From contig CAYWXM010000036.1 in NCBI GenBank assembly GCA_964462595.1, positions 35,741 through 99,740 on the forward strand: 64,000 bases of DNA. The letters run 5' to 3'. Positions 27,101 to 34,242 of the stretch are shown piece by piece. The DNA comes from SURF-21 sp964462595. GTDB taxonomy: Bacteria > Actinomycetota > Geothermincolia > Geothermincolales > RBG-13-55-18. The notes under the pieces were generated by a model. The model did not search any database and had not been told where the DNA came from. It saw nothing but the letters and a program-made list of their open reading frames with translations. The stretch's first letter is position 1, and each line of letters opens with the position of its first letter. A program made the position numbers and the translations under genes.

Positions 27101-27543
27101 TAGGGGAGAGCGGCATAGAGGAGGCCATCACGGAGACGGTCATGCAGGCCCCCGAGCCCATCGACCTGCTGGAGCAGCTGGCGGAAACCCCCGAGGCGCC
27201 GCAGCCTCCCGCGGTCGAGTACGCGCAGCCCGAGGCGGCATACGAGCCCCCGGCGCCGGAGATTCCCGACGAAGAATACGCTGTTGACGCGGAGGCGGTA
27301 GCCGGCGAAGAGGCGTCGGCCTTCGATATGGGAGGATACTCCCTGGAGCGGGAGCTCGCCGAGTTGACGGGGGTGTCCGCTCCCCAGCCTACGAAGAAAA
27401 TAAAGATCCCGGTTAAACCGAAAGGAGAAGACGGGGAAGTGGAGGAAATAGATAAAGGAAAGCCGGTTCCGAAGGTGAAGCGGGACAAGGCGGTAACCAA
27501 GAGTATCATCATGCGCATAATAGATGGGATTAAGAGATTGTAA
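24151..27543 (+). CDS. Giant acidic DUF4388 (PATAN-like) protein
   Basis: An 1130-residue protein. Residues 1-60 match the DUF4388/PATAN signature (GSLKDFSIPDLFQLLNF, then NGTLNLTRG). Residues about 60-130 contain a helix-pair module (LNAGIVTKAQIDEVLELQ, LIRLEYITKEQLEVFVEE) resembling the GspE/MshE N-domain found in PilB. A winged-helix-like segment lies near 190-235. About 850 residues of Glu/Ala-rich, probably disordered sequence follow, with a duplicated DILESxMLE motif and a coiled coil built on repeated LEKEI units (about 870-940). The tail is basic, ending in an amphipathic helix (SIIMRIIDGIKRL). It lies between roadblock genes and the GTPase, with three bases to the latter. Scaffold or polarity-hub function is inference. 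Confidence 0.85.
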   Translation: MALKGSLKDFSIPDLFQLLNFGKKNGTLNLTRGQARGYICFRNGEVFFATTNWKRQSLGLKLLNAGIVTKAQIDEVLELQKTSARGQRLGQLLIRLEYITKEQLEVFVEEQIQDAVFEMLRWTDGDFDFQPGVVFPEEDIGLSISTEELIMEGSRRLDEWNRIEKKIPNLEVVFKMTSMQGREAAQISLTPEEWMVLTHIDGEKTVRQIVELTGMSTLHTCKILYGLIGSGLLQNITPDLEEQEAGLRLEHLAEELEKAGEEKAGEAIFPEAEPEIAGALEETLAEEREEAAEAENVPSREEVLPVEEEPWEVAEALGEVFERLEAGSTNAVEAVTPDDIKREVLEKGHVEVAPVDYAQIAEEVLPAEEERAGAEEEKAETVPAAAEKPAVVKEKPEEIAVMRDRPEFEEEAAAPQALEAETEAEEIEIGEEPDGEILVEEIVSSALEIELVEEEETADKATIAEVAEAAEVAEEAGEEEALEEIAGEAIAGEAAKEEEEVSVEEPVIDLVTTIGAQHILDEVKEKEEEHIRRMKEVAMEETMEAEEVLKIDSKEAELEELKKKISSLLPEGLGLEEKEEEPVEQPERAPHYRFEKMTKESVEARAAKRAYLEKKYGKVERLAEEEIAELEPEEIPEEWKNQLEKTTLKAQKDEPEVMSEPGVKEGINPGKILGGAFRREGGAKEIEGEEAAQPAEILQGVEGEEKAGKTAQAEEAGLEAILEQFDLSAAGADEMQTTRPPLGEIEEKVAISGDDGMAYKVASAADILESVMLENITVGAQEEYPSDVGAFLKGKERETRETAAGISADSLKGSTAVDILESMMLEDVPADEMALLLKDEARLLHEITPQGEGHADTFFDVEEATAAVDRAGETYRDEIEELEKEILEAERGTPIVDITGLEDEIAALEEEILSEETVQESIAGEISSLEKEIVEAYEVEENVGEAAPIGDEEPSSLEQLEKVIDAGTEMPSTEEIEQPGLEVIGESGIEEAITETVMQAPEPIDLLEQLAETPEAPQPPAVEYAQPEAAYEPPAPEIPDEEYAVDAEAVAGEEASAFDMGGYSLERELAELTGVSAPQPTKKIKIPVKPKGEDGEVEEIDKGKPVPKVKRDKAVTKSIIMRIIDGIKRL
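26446..26631 (+). repeat. Duplicated DILESxMLE-coding repeat
   Basis: Two 30-base units (26446-26475 and 26602-26631) inside the giant acidic gene differ at only two positions and encode DILESVMLEN and DILESMMLED. The high DNA identity inside fast-evolving disordered sequence suggests recent duplication or a conserved short binding motif. Confidence 0.75.
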
Positions 27544-27546
27544 GGG

Positions 27547-28092
27547 GTGTATGGCGAGTTGCGATCCTTCAAAATAGTTGTTACAGGACCTTTCAGCGCT
27601 GGTAAAACTACCTTTATCAAGAGCATCAGCGAGATCTCCATCGTATCGACCGAGAGGTCCATTTCTGATTCGACGCGCAGGGTGAAGGCAGAGACCACCG
27701 TTGCCATGGACTTCGGCAGGATCACTATTTCCAAAGACATAGTATTATATCTTTTCGGTACACCGGGCCAGGAACGTTTCGATTTTATGTGGCAGATCCT
27801 GTCAGAGGGCATGCTTGGATACATCCTGATGATGGACGCAAGCCGTCCGGAAACCTACTCGGAGGGAAAACGCATCCTGGAGTTTTTTGCAACTCTTTCC
27901 GATGCACCGTACGTAGTAGGGGCGACGAGGATAGGCGATGAGGACAACGCACAGGCCATAGAGAAGATAAGGCAGGAACTGAATATCGACGGCGAGACGC
28001 AGATAATCCCATGCAACGCCATGGAAAAGGAAGATGTGAAGAAAGTTCTGCTCGGATTGCTCTACGATATCCTCAAGACCCTGGACAAGTAA
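27547..28092 (+). CDS. Ras-like small GTPase (MglA/CvnD-type)
   Basis: A 181-residue GTPase with P-loop GPFSAGKTT and switch II FGTPGQERFDF, typical of the prokaryotic group encoded with roadblock proteins (CvnD of Streptomyces conservons). The canonical N/TKxD base-specificity motif is not evident; ATRIGD occupies its place, as is usual in this group. The first start is a GTG at 27547, three bases after the giant gene's stop; TTG 27559 has better spacing to AAGGGGTG and gives MRSFKIVVTGPF. It probably cycles between GTP and GDP under control of the roadblock proteins and recruits an effector, possibly the giant protein or the type IV pilus machinery encoded next. Confidence 0.92.
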   Translation: MYGELRSFKIVVTGPFSAGKTTFIKSISEISIVSTERSISDSTRRVKAETTVAMDFGRITISKDIVLYLFGTPGQERFDFMWQILSEGMLGYILMMDASRPETYSEGKRILEFFATLSDAPYVVGATRIGDEDNAQAIEKIRQELNIDGETQIIPCNAMEKEDVKKVLLGLLYDILKTLDK

Positions 28093-28343
28093 CCCTCTTT
28101 TTTCCCGAACGGCAGCGGTTAAGACCGTAGCTCTTGAAAGCCTTGGGATGGACGTACATATTTATGATAGGCCGTGATAAAGAACACGCGATCGGTTTAT
28201 AAAAAAGCAATGAAAGTACAGATATTACGGGGCTCCATAAGTCGGGGCGTCAGGAAGGCAGCTGCAAAAGCGGAGAAAAGGCGCATGTAATGAGGTAGTG
28301 TCGATAAGGCGCGGAAAACGATCCTCTTTGAGGGGGGCATGCG

Positions 28344-29222
28344 GTGTCAGTGCAACGGAGGCTCGATTTGCGGATAGACGGCAAGACTGAGATAGTCGGA
28401 ATAGTGGGCTATGGCATCGAATATACCATGTCGCCCGCGATACATAACGCCGCCTTCTCGAGCCTCGGGATGAACTGGGCCTATATACCGCTACGGGTTC
28501 TCCCGCAGGAGCTTGAAGAGGCCATGCGGGGGCTGCGCGCATCCGGGTTCAAGGGGTTCAACGTTACCGTCCCCCACAAAGTGGAGGCGACGCGTTACCT
28601 GGACGAGTTGCGAGAGCCGGCCGGCTTGCTGGAGGCCGTAAACACGGTGGTATGCGATGACGGCAAGATGATCGGCTTCAACACAGATGTTGAAGGATTT
28701 CGGTCTTTCATCGAAGAGGCTGGTATCCAAGCAGAAGGGTCGTCGGTCTTGCTCGTCGGGGCGGGGGGGGCATCGCGCGCCGTGGCGCTAGCCCTCGCTG
28801 AAAAAGGAGTCGCACGTATATTTGTGATGAACCGAACGGCAGAGAAGGCCGAGGATTTATCTTTTCTGTTAAAGAGGGCAACTCCTGCGACCGAGATATC
28901 AGTAAGGAAGTTCGATAGAGAGGGCTCACGGGTGCTGAGTGAGTGCGATATCGTCGTCAATTGTACGCCCCTGGCGGGCTCTGAAGCGGCTCAACTCCCA
29001 CTGGATTATGGTGCTTTTGAGCAAGGGAAATGGGCGATAGACCTCAAGTACGCGAAAGAGGGGACGGCCTTTTTAAGGGAGGCGTCCTCCCGGGAAGCGA
29101 AGACGGCTGATGGTGAGGGCATGCTCATCCATCAGGCAGCCGCTTCCTTCAGGTTGTGGACAGGGCGGCCGGCGCCGCTGCGGGAAATGAGGCAGGCTTA
29201 CCGCGGCGCACTGACCGCGTAG
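28344..29222 (+). CDS. aroE: Shikimate dehydrogenase
   Basis: A 292-residue NADPH-dependent enzyme reducing 3-dehydroshikimate to shikimate. The shikimate site is visible in GYGIEYTMSPAIHN and FKGFNVTVPHK (catalytic Lys), GFNTDVEGF follows, and the Rossmann loop is LVGAGGASRAVALAL. The GTG start follows GAGGGGGG by six bases; a second GTG at 28350 is possible. It resumes the conserved actinobacterial gene order after the accessory block and is followed 19 bases later by pilB. Confidence 0.95.
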   Translation: MSVQRRLDLRIDGKTEIVGIVGYGIEYTMSPAIHNAAFSSLGMNWAYIPLRVLPQELEEAMRGLRASGFKGFNVTVPHKVEATRYLDELREPAGLLEAVNTVVCDDGKMIGFNTDVEGFRSFIEEAGIQAEGSSVLLVGAGGASRAVALALAEKGVARIFVMNRTAEKAEDLSFLLKRATPATEISVRKFDREGSRVLSECDIVVNCTPLAGSEAAQLPLDYGAFEQGKWAIDLKYAKEGTAFLREASSREAKTADGEGMLIHQAAASFRLWTGRPAPLREMRQAYRGALTA

Positions 29223-29241
29223 TGGACAGGAGTCCTGGTAG

Positions 29242-30909
29242 ATGCAGAAGCCGAAAAAAGAGAAGCTGGGACAGATATTAATAAAGAACCGCATTGTCAC
29301 GGAAGAGCAGCTGCAGCAGGCGCTGGAGCGTCAGGGTGAGACGGGCGAGTCGCTGGGCAGGGTGCTCATCGATTTGAAAATGGTAAGCGAGGGAGCACTG
29401 ACTTCCATCCTGGCGAGGCAGATCGGTCTCAAGTACGCGGACCTGGCGAATTTCGACGTGGACATCTCGGCCTGTTCGCTCGTGGACGCGGATATCGCGA
29501 AACGCTATTCCCTGATACCCGTCGGTTTCAACGGGGACCGGCTGATAGTCGCCATGGCCGATCCGACAAATGTCTTCGCTCTGGATGATATCCGGGTAAT
29601 GACGGGTATGCAGATAGATCCCATGGTGGCCACCAAGGAAGATATCGTGGCGGCCATCAATCGTTACTGTCATTCGGAGACTGAAATAGACCTCTCCACG
29701 GAGGATCTGAAGATGGATGGGACGGAGGTCGAGGATGAGGCCGAGACCGATAACGCCCCCATAGTGAAATACGTGAACCTGCTCATATCCGAGGCGGTGA
29801 ACGACCGTGCCAGCGACGTGCACATCGAGCCCATGGAGAACGACGTAAGGGTTCGTTTCCGCATCGATGGCGTGCTGCACGAGATAAGAAGGAACCCGAA
29901 ACAGATCCACCCCGGCGTGGTGGCGAGGATTAAGGTCATGGCGGACATGAACATAGCCGAGAAACGGCTTCCGCAGGACGGAAGGGCATCGGTGGACATC
30001 AGGGGCAAGCCCATCGACCTGCGCGTAGCCTCCCTTCCCACCATACACGGCGAGAAGGTGGTGCTTCGCATCCTGGACAAGAGCGCATCGCTCATGAGCC
30101 TGGAGGAGCTGGGCTTCAGCGAGGATATCCTGGAAAGCTATTCACGCAGCTTTCATAAGCCCTATGGCACCATCATGGTCACCGGTCCCACCGGAAGCGG
30201 GAAGACCACAACCCTGTATGCCACCCTTAATGTGCTCAACAGCATCAGGCACAATATAATCACCGTCGAGGACCCCGTGGAGTACCGGCTGCCCCTTATA
30301 AACCAGGTGCAGGTGCACTACAAGGCAGGCCTGACCTTCAGCGCCGCCCTGCGCTCGATCCTGAGATGCGACCCGGATATCGTCATGATCGGGGAGATCC
30401 GAGACCCGGAGTCGGCGCAGATCGCCATAGAGTCGGCGCTCACGGGCCACCTCGTCCTCTCCACCCTGCATACCAACGACGCGCCCAGCGCCCTCACCCG
30501 CCTCCTGGAGATGGGAATAGAACCATTCCTCATCGCCTCGGCGGTGGACTGCGTCAGCTCGCAGAGGTTGGCGCGCAGGCTTTGCGAGCGATGCAAGGAA
30601 GCCTACGAGCCGGAGCCGGAATTTCTGGAGAAGGTCGGTTTCGGGTGGGATAACGGCCAGGAACACGTACTTTACCGACCCGTGGGTTGCCCGGCCTGCA
30701 ACAACACGGGTTTCAAGGGAAGGGTGGGAGTATATGAAGTGCTCGAGGTCACGGAGGAAATAGAACACCTGGTGGCGAGGAACGCTCCCCACGTCGAAAT
30801 AGCAGAAACGGCAAAGAAGGAAGGCATGAGGACCATGCGCGAAGAGGGCTTCAACAAGGTGAGGGAGGGTTTGACCTCCATCGAGGAAATCCTTAGGGTT
30901 ATCATGTAA
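29242..30909 (+). CDS. pilB: Type IV pilus assembly ATPase PilB
   Basis: A 555-residue hexameric secretion ATPase powering pilin polymerisation. The N-terminal MshE/GspE-N domain (KLGQILIKNRIVTEEQL) is followed by a linker and the ATPase core: Walker A GPTGSGKTTT, the Asp box, Walker B with MIGEIRD, and the His box LSTLHTNDAPSA. A tetracysteine zinc site (CERCKEAYEP ... CPACNNTG) is characteristic of PilB/GspE and absent from PilT. It is the first gene of the T4P block. Confidence 0.96.
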   Translation: MQKPKKEKLGQILIKNRIVTEEQLQQALERQGETGESLGRVLIDLKMVSEGALTSILARQIGLKYADLANFDVDISACSLVDADIAKRYSLIPVGFNGDRLIVAMADPTNVFALDDIRVMTGMQIDPMVATKEDIVAAINRYCHSETEIDLSTEDLKMDGTEVEDEAETDNAPIVKYVNLLISEAVNDRASDVHIEPMENDVRVRFRIDGVLHEIRRNPKQIHPGVVARIKVMADMNIAEKRLPQDGRASVDIRGKPIDLRVASLPTIHGEKVVLRILDKSASLMSLEELGFSEDILESYSRSFHKPYGTIMVTGPTGSGKTTTLYATLNVLNSIRHNIITVEDPVEYRLPLINQVQVHYKAGLTFSAALRSILRCDPDIVMIGEIRDPESAQIAIESALTGHLVLSTLHTNDAPSALTRLLEMGIEPFLIASAVDCVSSQRLARRLCERCKEAYEPEPEFLEKVGFGWDNGQEHVLYRPVGCPACNNTGFKGRVGVYEVLEVTEEIEHLVARNAPHVEIAETAKKEGMRTMREEGFNKVREGLTSIEEILRVIM

Positions 30910-31103
30910 TACGCCTGGCTTTCTTCGGGGGGTGAACTAAAAACGGAAAAGATCCGATATTAGATACAGTGCGTGCATGGGGTAGTTGCCATCAGACCGC
31001 ATGGAAGGCATTATCTTCGCTGTAAGTGGCGGGAAACATACGCTTGAAGGGCCCGGGAGGCATGGTCCGGTGACCGTGCAGGTTCCGAGAGGAGGAAACG
31101 GCC

Positions 31104-32171
31104 TTGGCTGGTAAGCTTGACATCAACGAGCTCTTGGAGGAAGTGCTGGTGAGAGGGGCGTCAGACCTGCATCTCACGGTTGGTGCTCCTCCTGTCATGC
31201 GAATAAACGGCACCCTTGTCCGCTTGGAGGAGTACCAGCGCCTGACGTCAAATGACACCAGGGACATGGTTTACAGCATGCTCACCGCCAGGCAGAGGGA
31301 ACAGCTGGAGAGCAATCTCGAATACGACCTGTCGTATTCGGTGCCTGGGAGCGCGCGCTTCAGAGTGAATGCATACTTCCAGAGAAACAGCATAGGGGCG
31401 GCCTTCCGCATCATCCCTTACCGCATCAAGAACATCGAGGAGCTGCACCTGCCCCAGGTCATCCAGGAGTTCTGCATGCTGCCGCGCGGTTTCATACTAG
31501 TGACCGGACCGACGGGGCAGGGAAAATCCACATCGCTGGCGGCGATGATCAATATCATCAACGAGAGCCGCAACATGCACATCATCACCGTCGAGGACCC
31601 GATAGAGTTCCTGCACGTGCACAAGAAGTGTATCGTAAACCAGAGGGAAGTAGGGGGAGATACCCATTCCTTCTCCAACGCCCTGAAGTACGTCCTGCGT
31701 CAGGACCCCGACGTCATCCTGGTGGGAGAGATGAGGGACCTGGAAACTATTTCCACAGCACTTACAGCGGCCGAAACCGGGCACCTCGTATTCGCAACCC
31801 TGCATACCCAGGATGCGCCGCAGACCATCGACCGTATCATCGACGTGTTCCCCACCTATCAACAGCAGCAGGTGCGCATGCAGCTGGCGAGCACCATCCA
31901 GGCCATCGTCACCCAGCAGCTCCTTCCCACCAAGGACGGACAATCGCGTATACCCGCGGTGGAGGTCATGGTGGCGACCTCGGCCATCCGCAACCTCATC
32001 CGGGAGGCAAAGGCGCATCAGATCTACTCCGCCATGCAGGCGGGAGGACAGTACAAGATGCAGACCATGGACCACTCCATAGCCGCCCTGTATAAACGAG
32101 GCATGATATCTTACGAGATAGCGGTAGGACGTTGCAGCAACCGCGAAGAGATGGAGAGGCTGATCGGCTGA
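31104..32171 (+). CDS. pilT: Twitching motility (pilus retraction) ATPase PilT
   Basis: A 355-residue ATPase that depolymerises type IV pili. Walker A is GPTGQGKS, Walker B ends in ILVGEMRD, the His box is FATLHTQDAPQT, and the PilT-specific retraction motif AIRNLIRE lies near residue 295. It has no N-terminal MshE domain and no zinc tetracysteine, separating it from PilB. The TTG start follows GAGAGGAGGAAA. Presence of PilT implies retractile pili and probably twitching. Confidence 0.95.
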   Translation: MAGKLDINELLEEVLVRGASDLHLTVGAPPVMRINGTLVRLEEYQRLTSNDTRDMVYSMLTARQREQLESNLEYDLSYSVPGSARFRVNAYFQRNSIGAAFRIIPYRIKNIEELHLPQVIQEFCMLPRGFILVTGPTGQGKSTSLAAMINIINESRNMHIITVEDPIEFLHVHKKCIVNQREVGGDTHSFSNALKYVLRQDPDVILVGEMRDLETISTALTAAETGHLVFATLHTQDAPQTIDRIIDVFPTYQQQQVRMQLASTIQAIVTQQLLPTKDGQSRIPAVEVMVATSAIRNLIREAKAHQIYSAMQAGGQYKMQTMDHSIAALYKRGMISYEIAVGRCSNREEMERLIG

Positions 32172-32324
32172 TATGCAGAGACGATAACCACGCGGTTGCG
32201 GAAGAGCCTTTCCGGTAGAAGGTATTGCGTCCATGAGAATAGAAATCCATAAAGGACTTATATCGAGATTAAGGAATTGCACGCCATGAACGATATAGTA
32301 TAGAGCGTTGAGTTCAGGGACTAC

Positions 32325-32372
32325 TGTTGAAAATGTTGAATGTTGACAATAATGTTGAATAAGTTGTATAAG
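32325..32372 (+). promoter_or_regulatory. pilC promoter overlapping TGTTGA direct repeats
   Basis: Four direct copies of TGTTGA start at 32325, 32334, 32341 and 32353. TTGACA (32343-32348), inside the third copy, is followed after 18 bases by TATAAG (32367-32372). The AT-rich stretch lies 60-110 bases before pilC. Direct repeats over a -35 suggest an operator; the same hexamer recurs before the small DNA-binding gene at 33963. Confidence 0.55.
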
Positions 32373-32432
32373 TAAGCTGGAGTTTATACTTATAGAATAT
32401 CTTGGGGACGGCGAGAAAAAGGAGAGCGAACG

Positions 32433-33656
32433 GTGGCCAACACCTATTCCTACCGGGTAAGGGACCGGCAGGGGAAGATCGTCTCGGGTAAGCTCGAAGC
32501 AGACAACGAAACAGCCGTATCTCAGCGCTTGCGGGAGATGGGGTATTTCGTCATCGGGGTCGAGGAAGAGAAGGTTACCCTCGGTAAAAAGGAACTGCAC
32601 ATCTTCAAGCCCAAGGTAAAGGGCAAGGACATCACGGTCTTCACCCGCCAGTTCGCAACCATGATCAATGCCGGCCTTCCACTGGTTAAGTGCCTTAATA
32701 TACTCTCCGAGCAGACGGAAAGCCCGGTACTTACCGAGATCATATCGGACGTGCAACACGAAGTGGAGATGGGACGCTCACTATCCGAGGCCTTGTCAAA
32801 GCATCCAGATACCTTCAAGGAACTGTACACCAGCATGGTTAAAGCAGGAGAGATCGGAGGCGTTCTCGACGATGTCTTGCTGCGCATCGCGACCACCCTG
32901 GAGAGCGAGGACGAAATAAAGCGCCGCATCAAGTCGGCGATGACCTACCCTTTGGCCATGTTGGGTATATCATTGCTGTTGCTGATAGTCATGCTGGTCT
33001 TCGTGGTACCGACTTTCGAAAAGATGTTCGCGGATATGGGGGCAACTCTACCCTTCCTGACTAGGATAATCATGACCTTAAGCCATTTCCTGGTCAGCTG
33101 GAAGGGCGCGATATTCATAATCGCGGTGATTGTCGGGATTGTCTATTTGCGACGCTGGGTAAAGACACCGGGAGGGCGCAAGAAGCTTGATACGCTGAAG
33201 CTGAAGATGCCGGTGTTCGGTACGCTCTTCCACAAGATGTCTCTCTCGCGATTTTCCAGGACGCTTGGAACTCTGGTGGCCAGCGGCGTTCCTATCCTGC
33301 AGGCTCTGGAGATCACCTCGAAGACGGTTGGCAACGTCCTGGTGGGCGAGGCCGTAGATAACGTAAGGGCAGGGGTAAAGGAGGGCGATTCTATAGCCAG
33401 GCCGTTAGGCCAGAGCGACCTCTTCCCACCAATGGTTACGCAGATGTTAGCCATTGGCGAGGAGACGGGCGCGCTGGATACCATGCTCAATAAAGTATCT
33501 GATTTCTACGATTCGGAGATATCAGCAACGGTAGAAGCACTGACATCCCTGCTGGAGCCCCTGTTAATCGTGTTCCTTGGGTTGGTGGTAGGTATCATAG
33601 TTATTGCTCTATACATGCCGATATTCTCGATGATAACCCAGTTCACAGGAGAATGA
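32433..33656 (+). CDS. pilC: Type IV pilus inner-membrane platform protein PilC
   Basis: A 407-residue GspF/PilC polytopic protein with two GspF domains (about residues 65-190 and 270-395), each with the characteristic FTRQFATMINAGLPLVKCL or FSRTLGTLVASGVPILQAL helix, and three hydrophobic transmembrane segments. It couples the PilB and PilT motors to the pilus base. The GTG start follows AAAAGGAGAGCG. It has its own promoter and a hairpin terminator after it. Confidence 0.96.
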   Translation: MANTYSYRVRDRQGKIVSGKLEADNETAVSQRLREMGYFVIGVEEEKVTLGKKELHIFKPKVKGKDITVFTRQFATMINAGLPLVKCLNILSEQTESPVLTEIISDVQHEVEMGRSLSEALSKHPDTFKELYTSMVKAGEIGGVLDDVLLRIATTLESEDEIKRRIKSAMTYPLAMLGISLLLLIVMLVFVVPTFEKMFADMGATLPFLTRIIMTLSHFLVSWKGAIFIIAVIVGIVYLRRWVKTPGGRKKLDTLKLKMPVFGTLFHKMSLSRFSRTLGTLVASGVPILQALEITSKTVGNVLVGEAVDNVRAGVKEGDSIARPLGQSDLFPPMVTQMLAIGEETGALDTMLNKVSDFYDSEISATVEALTSLLEPLLIVFLGLVVGIIVIALYMPIFSMITQFTGE

Positions 33657-33718
33657 ATAGAGGCCGGCAGGCCTGAAAGGGCGACCTGACGCTCGCCCAC
33701 AAAAGGAATCAATACACA

Positions 33719-33749
33719 AGGCCAGGGCGCACAATAAATGCCCTGGCCT
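33719..33749 (+). terminator. Terminator after pilC
   Basis: A ten-base perfect stem, AGGCCAGGGC (33719-33728) and GCCCTGGCCT (33740-33749), with an 11-base loop, followed by GCATAGTTTGTT. The T-tract is interrupted but the stem is strong. Confidence 0.55.
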
Positions 33750-33867
33750 GCATAGTTTGTTAAAAAAAGCAAAAGGTTATCTTGATATTTACAGGAAAGG
33801 CAAAAAGAATATAGAGATAGCAAACGTTAGAAAGTTATAAAAGAACTATTGTTGAAAAAGTATATTG

Positions 33868-33894
33868 TTGATAACAAAAATAATTAAATATAAT
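33868..33894 (+). promoter_or_regulatory. Probable promoter of the excisionase-like gene and pilMNO
   Basis: TTGATA (33868-33873) and TATAAT (33889-33894) are separated by 15 bases within AT-rich DNA. The -35 overlaps the second TGTTGA copy, suggesting control by the same factor as the pilC promoter. Confidence 0.5.
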
Positions 33895-33962
33895 AGTTGT
33901 ATACAATGTGAAAATAATTAAATAATGCTAAAGTTAGTTGAGGATGTTGGCGATGAATTATA

Positions 33963-34220
33963 TTGACTCGTGTAGTTGGTATTGTTGAAGGGGCCAAGAG
34001 AAACAGGATATCGCTGACTGGAGGGAAGGTGTTGGGAGAAGAAAGGTTCAGTAACAAGCTGTTGACGGTAAACGAGGTCGCCAATATCTTGAGGGTATCC
34101 AATATGACGGTATACAGGCTTGTAAAGAGCGGGCAGATACCAGCAATAAGGGTCGGTAAAAACTATCGTATAAAAGAGAACGACGTAAACGACTACCTGT
34201 CCAGAGGGACTCAGAGGTAG
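33963..34220 (+). CDS. Small MerR/excisionase-family (HTH_17, BldC-like) DNA-binding protein
   Basis: Up to 85 residues. The core LLTVNEVANILRVSNMTVYRLV followed by GQIPAIRVGKNYRIKENDVNDYL is a winged helix-turn-helix of the excisionase/BldC type, which recognises DNA as tandemly bound monomers. The start is unsure: TTG 33963 has no close ribosome site, while TTG 34032 has GGAGGGA five bases upstream and would give a 62-residue protein that is just the domain. It precedes pilM by 22 bases and is likely co-transcribed with pilMNO. A role as local regulator of the pilus genes is inferred from position and from TGTTGA repeats at two nearby promoters. It is not accompanied by an integrase, so phage excision is unlikely. 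Confidence 0.85.
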   Translation: MTRVVGIVEGAKRNRISLTGGKVLGEERFSNKLLTVNEVANILRVSNMTVYRLVKSGQIPAIRVGKNYRIKENDVNDYLSRGTQR

Positions 34221-34242
34221 AATGCTGGATCGGGGGTAGTTT

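Larger units (their letters stand above)
33657..33962 (+). other. AT-rich intergenic region after pilC
   Basis: About 300 bases, strongly AT-rich from 33760 onward. It contains the pilC terminator hairpin, two further TGTTGA copies (33850-33855, 33866-33871) and a promoter for the small DNA-binding gene. No coding capacity is seen. Confidence 0.6.

Noticed and set aside
32325..32372. TGTTGA repeats as replication iterons or a CRISPR
   Set aside because: Too short, irregularly spaced and sitting exactly on a promoter; no spacers or replication genes.
31497..32759. 420-codon open frame on the minus strand across pilT and the pilC leader
   Set aside because: Antisense to two well-supported genes; low-complexity translation with no domain.
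33963..34220. Excisionase of an integrated element
   Set aside because: No integrase, attachment sites or phage genes nearby; it is embedded in a pilus operon and better explained as a BldC-like regulator.
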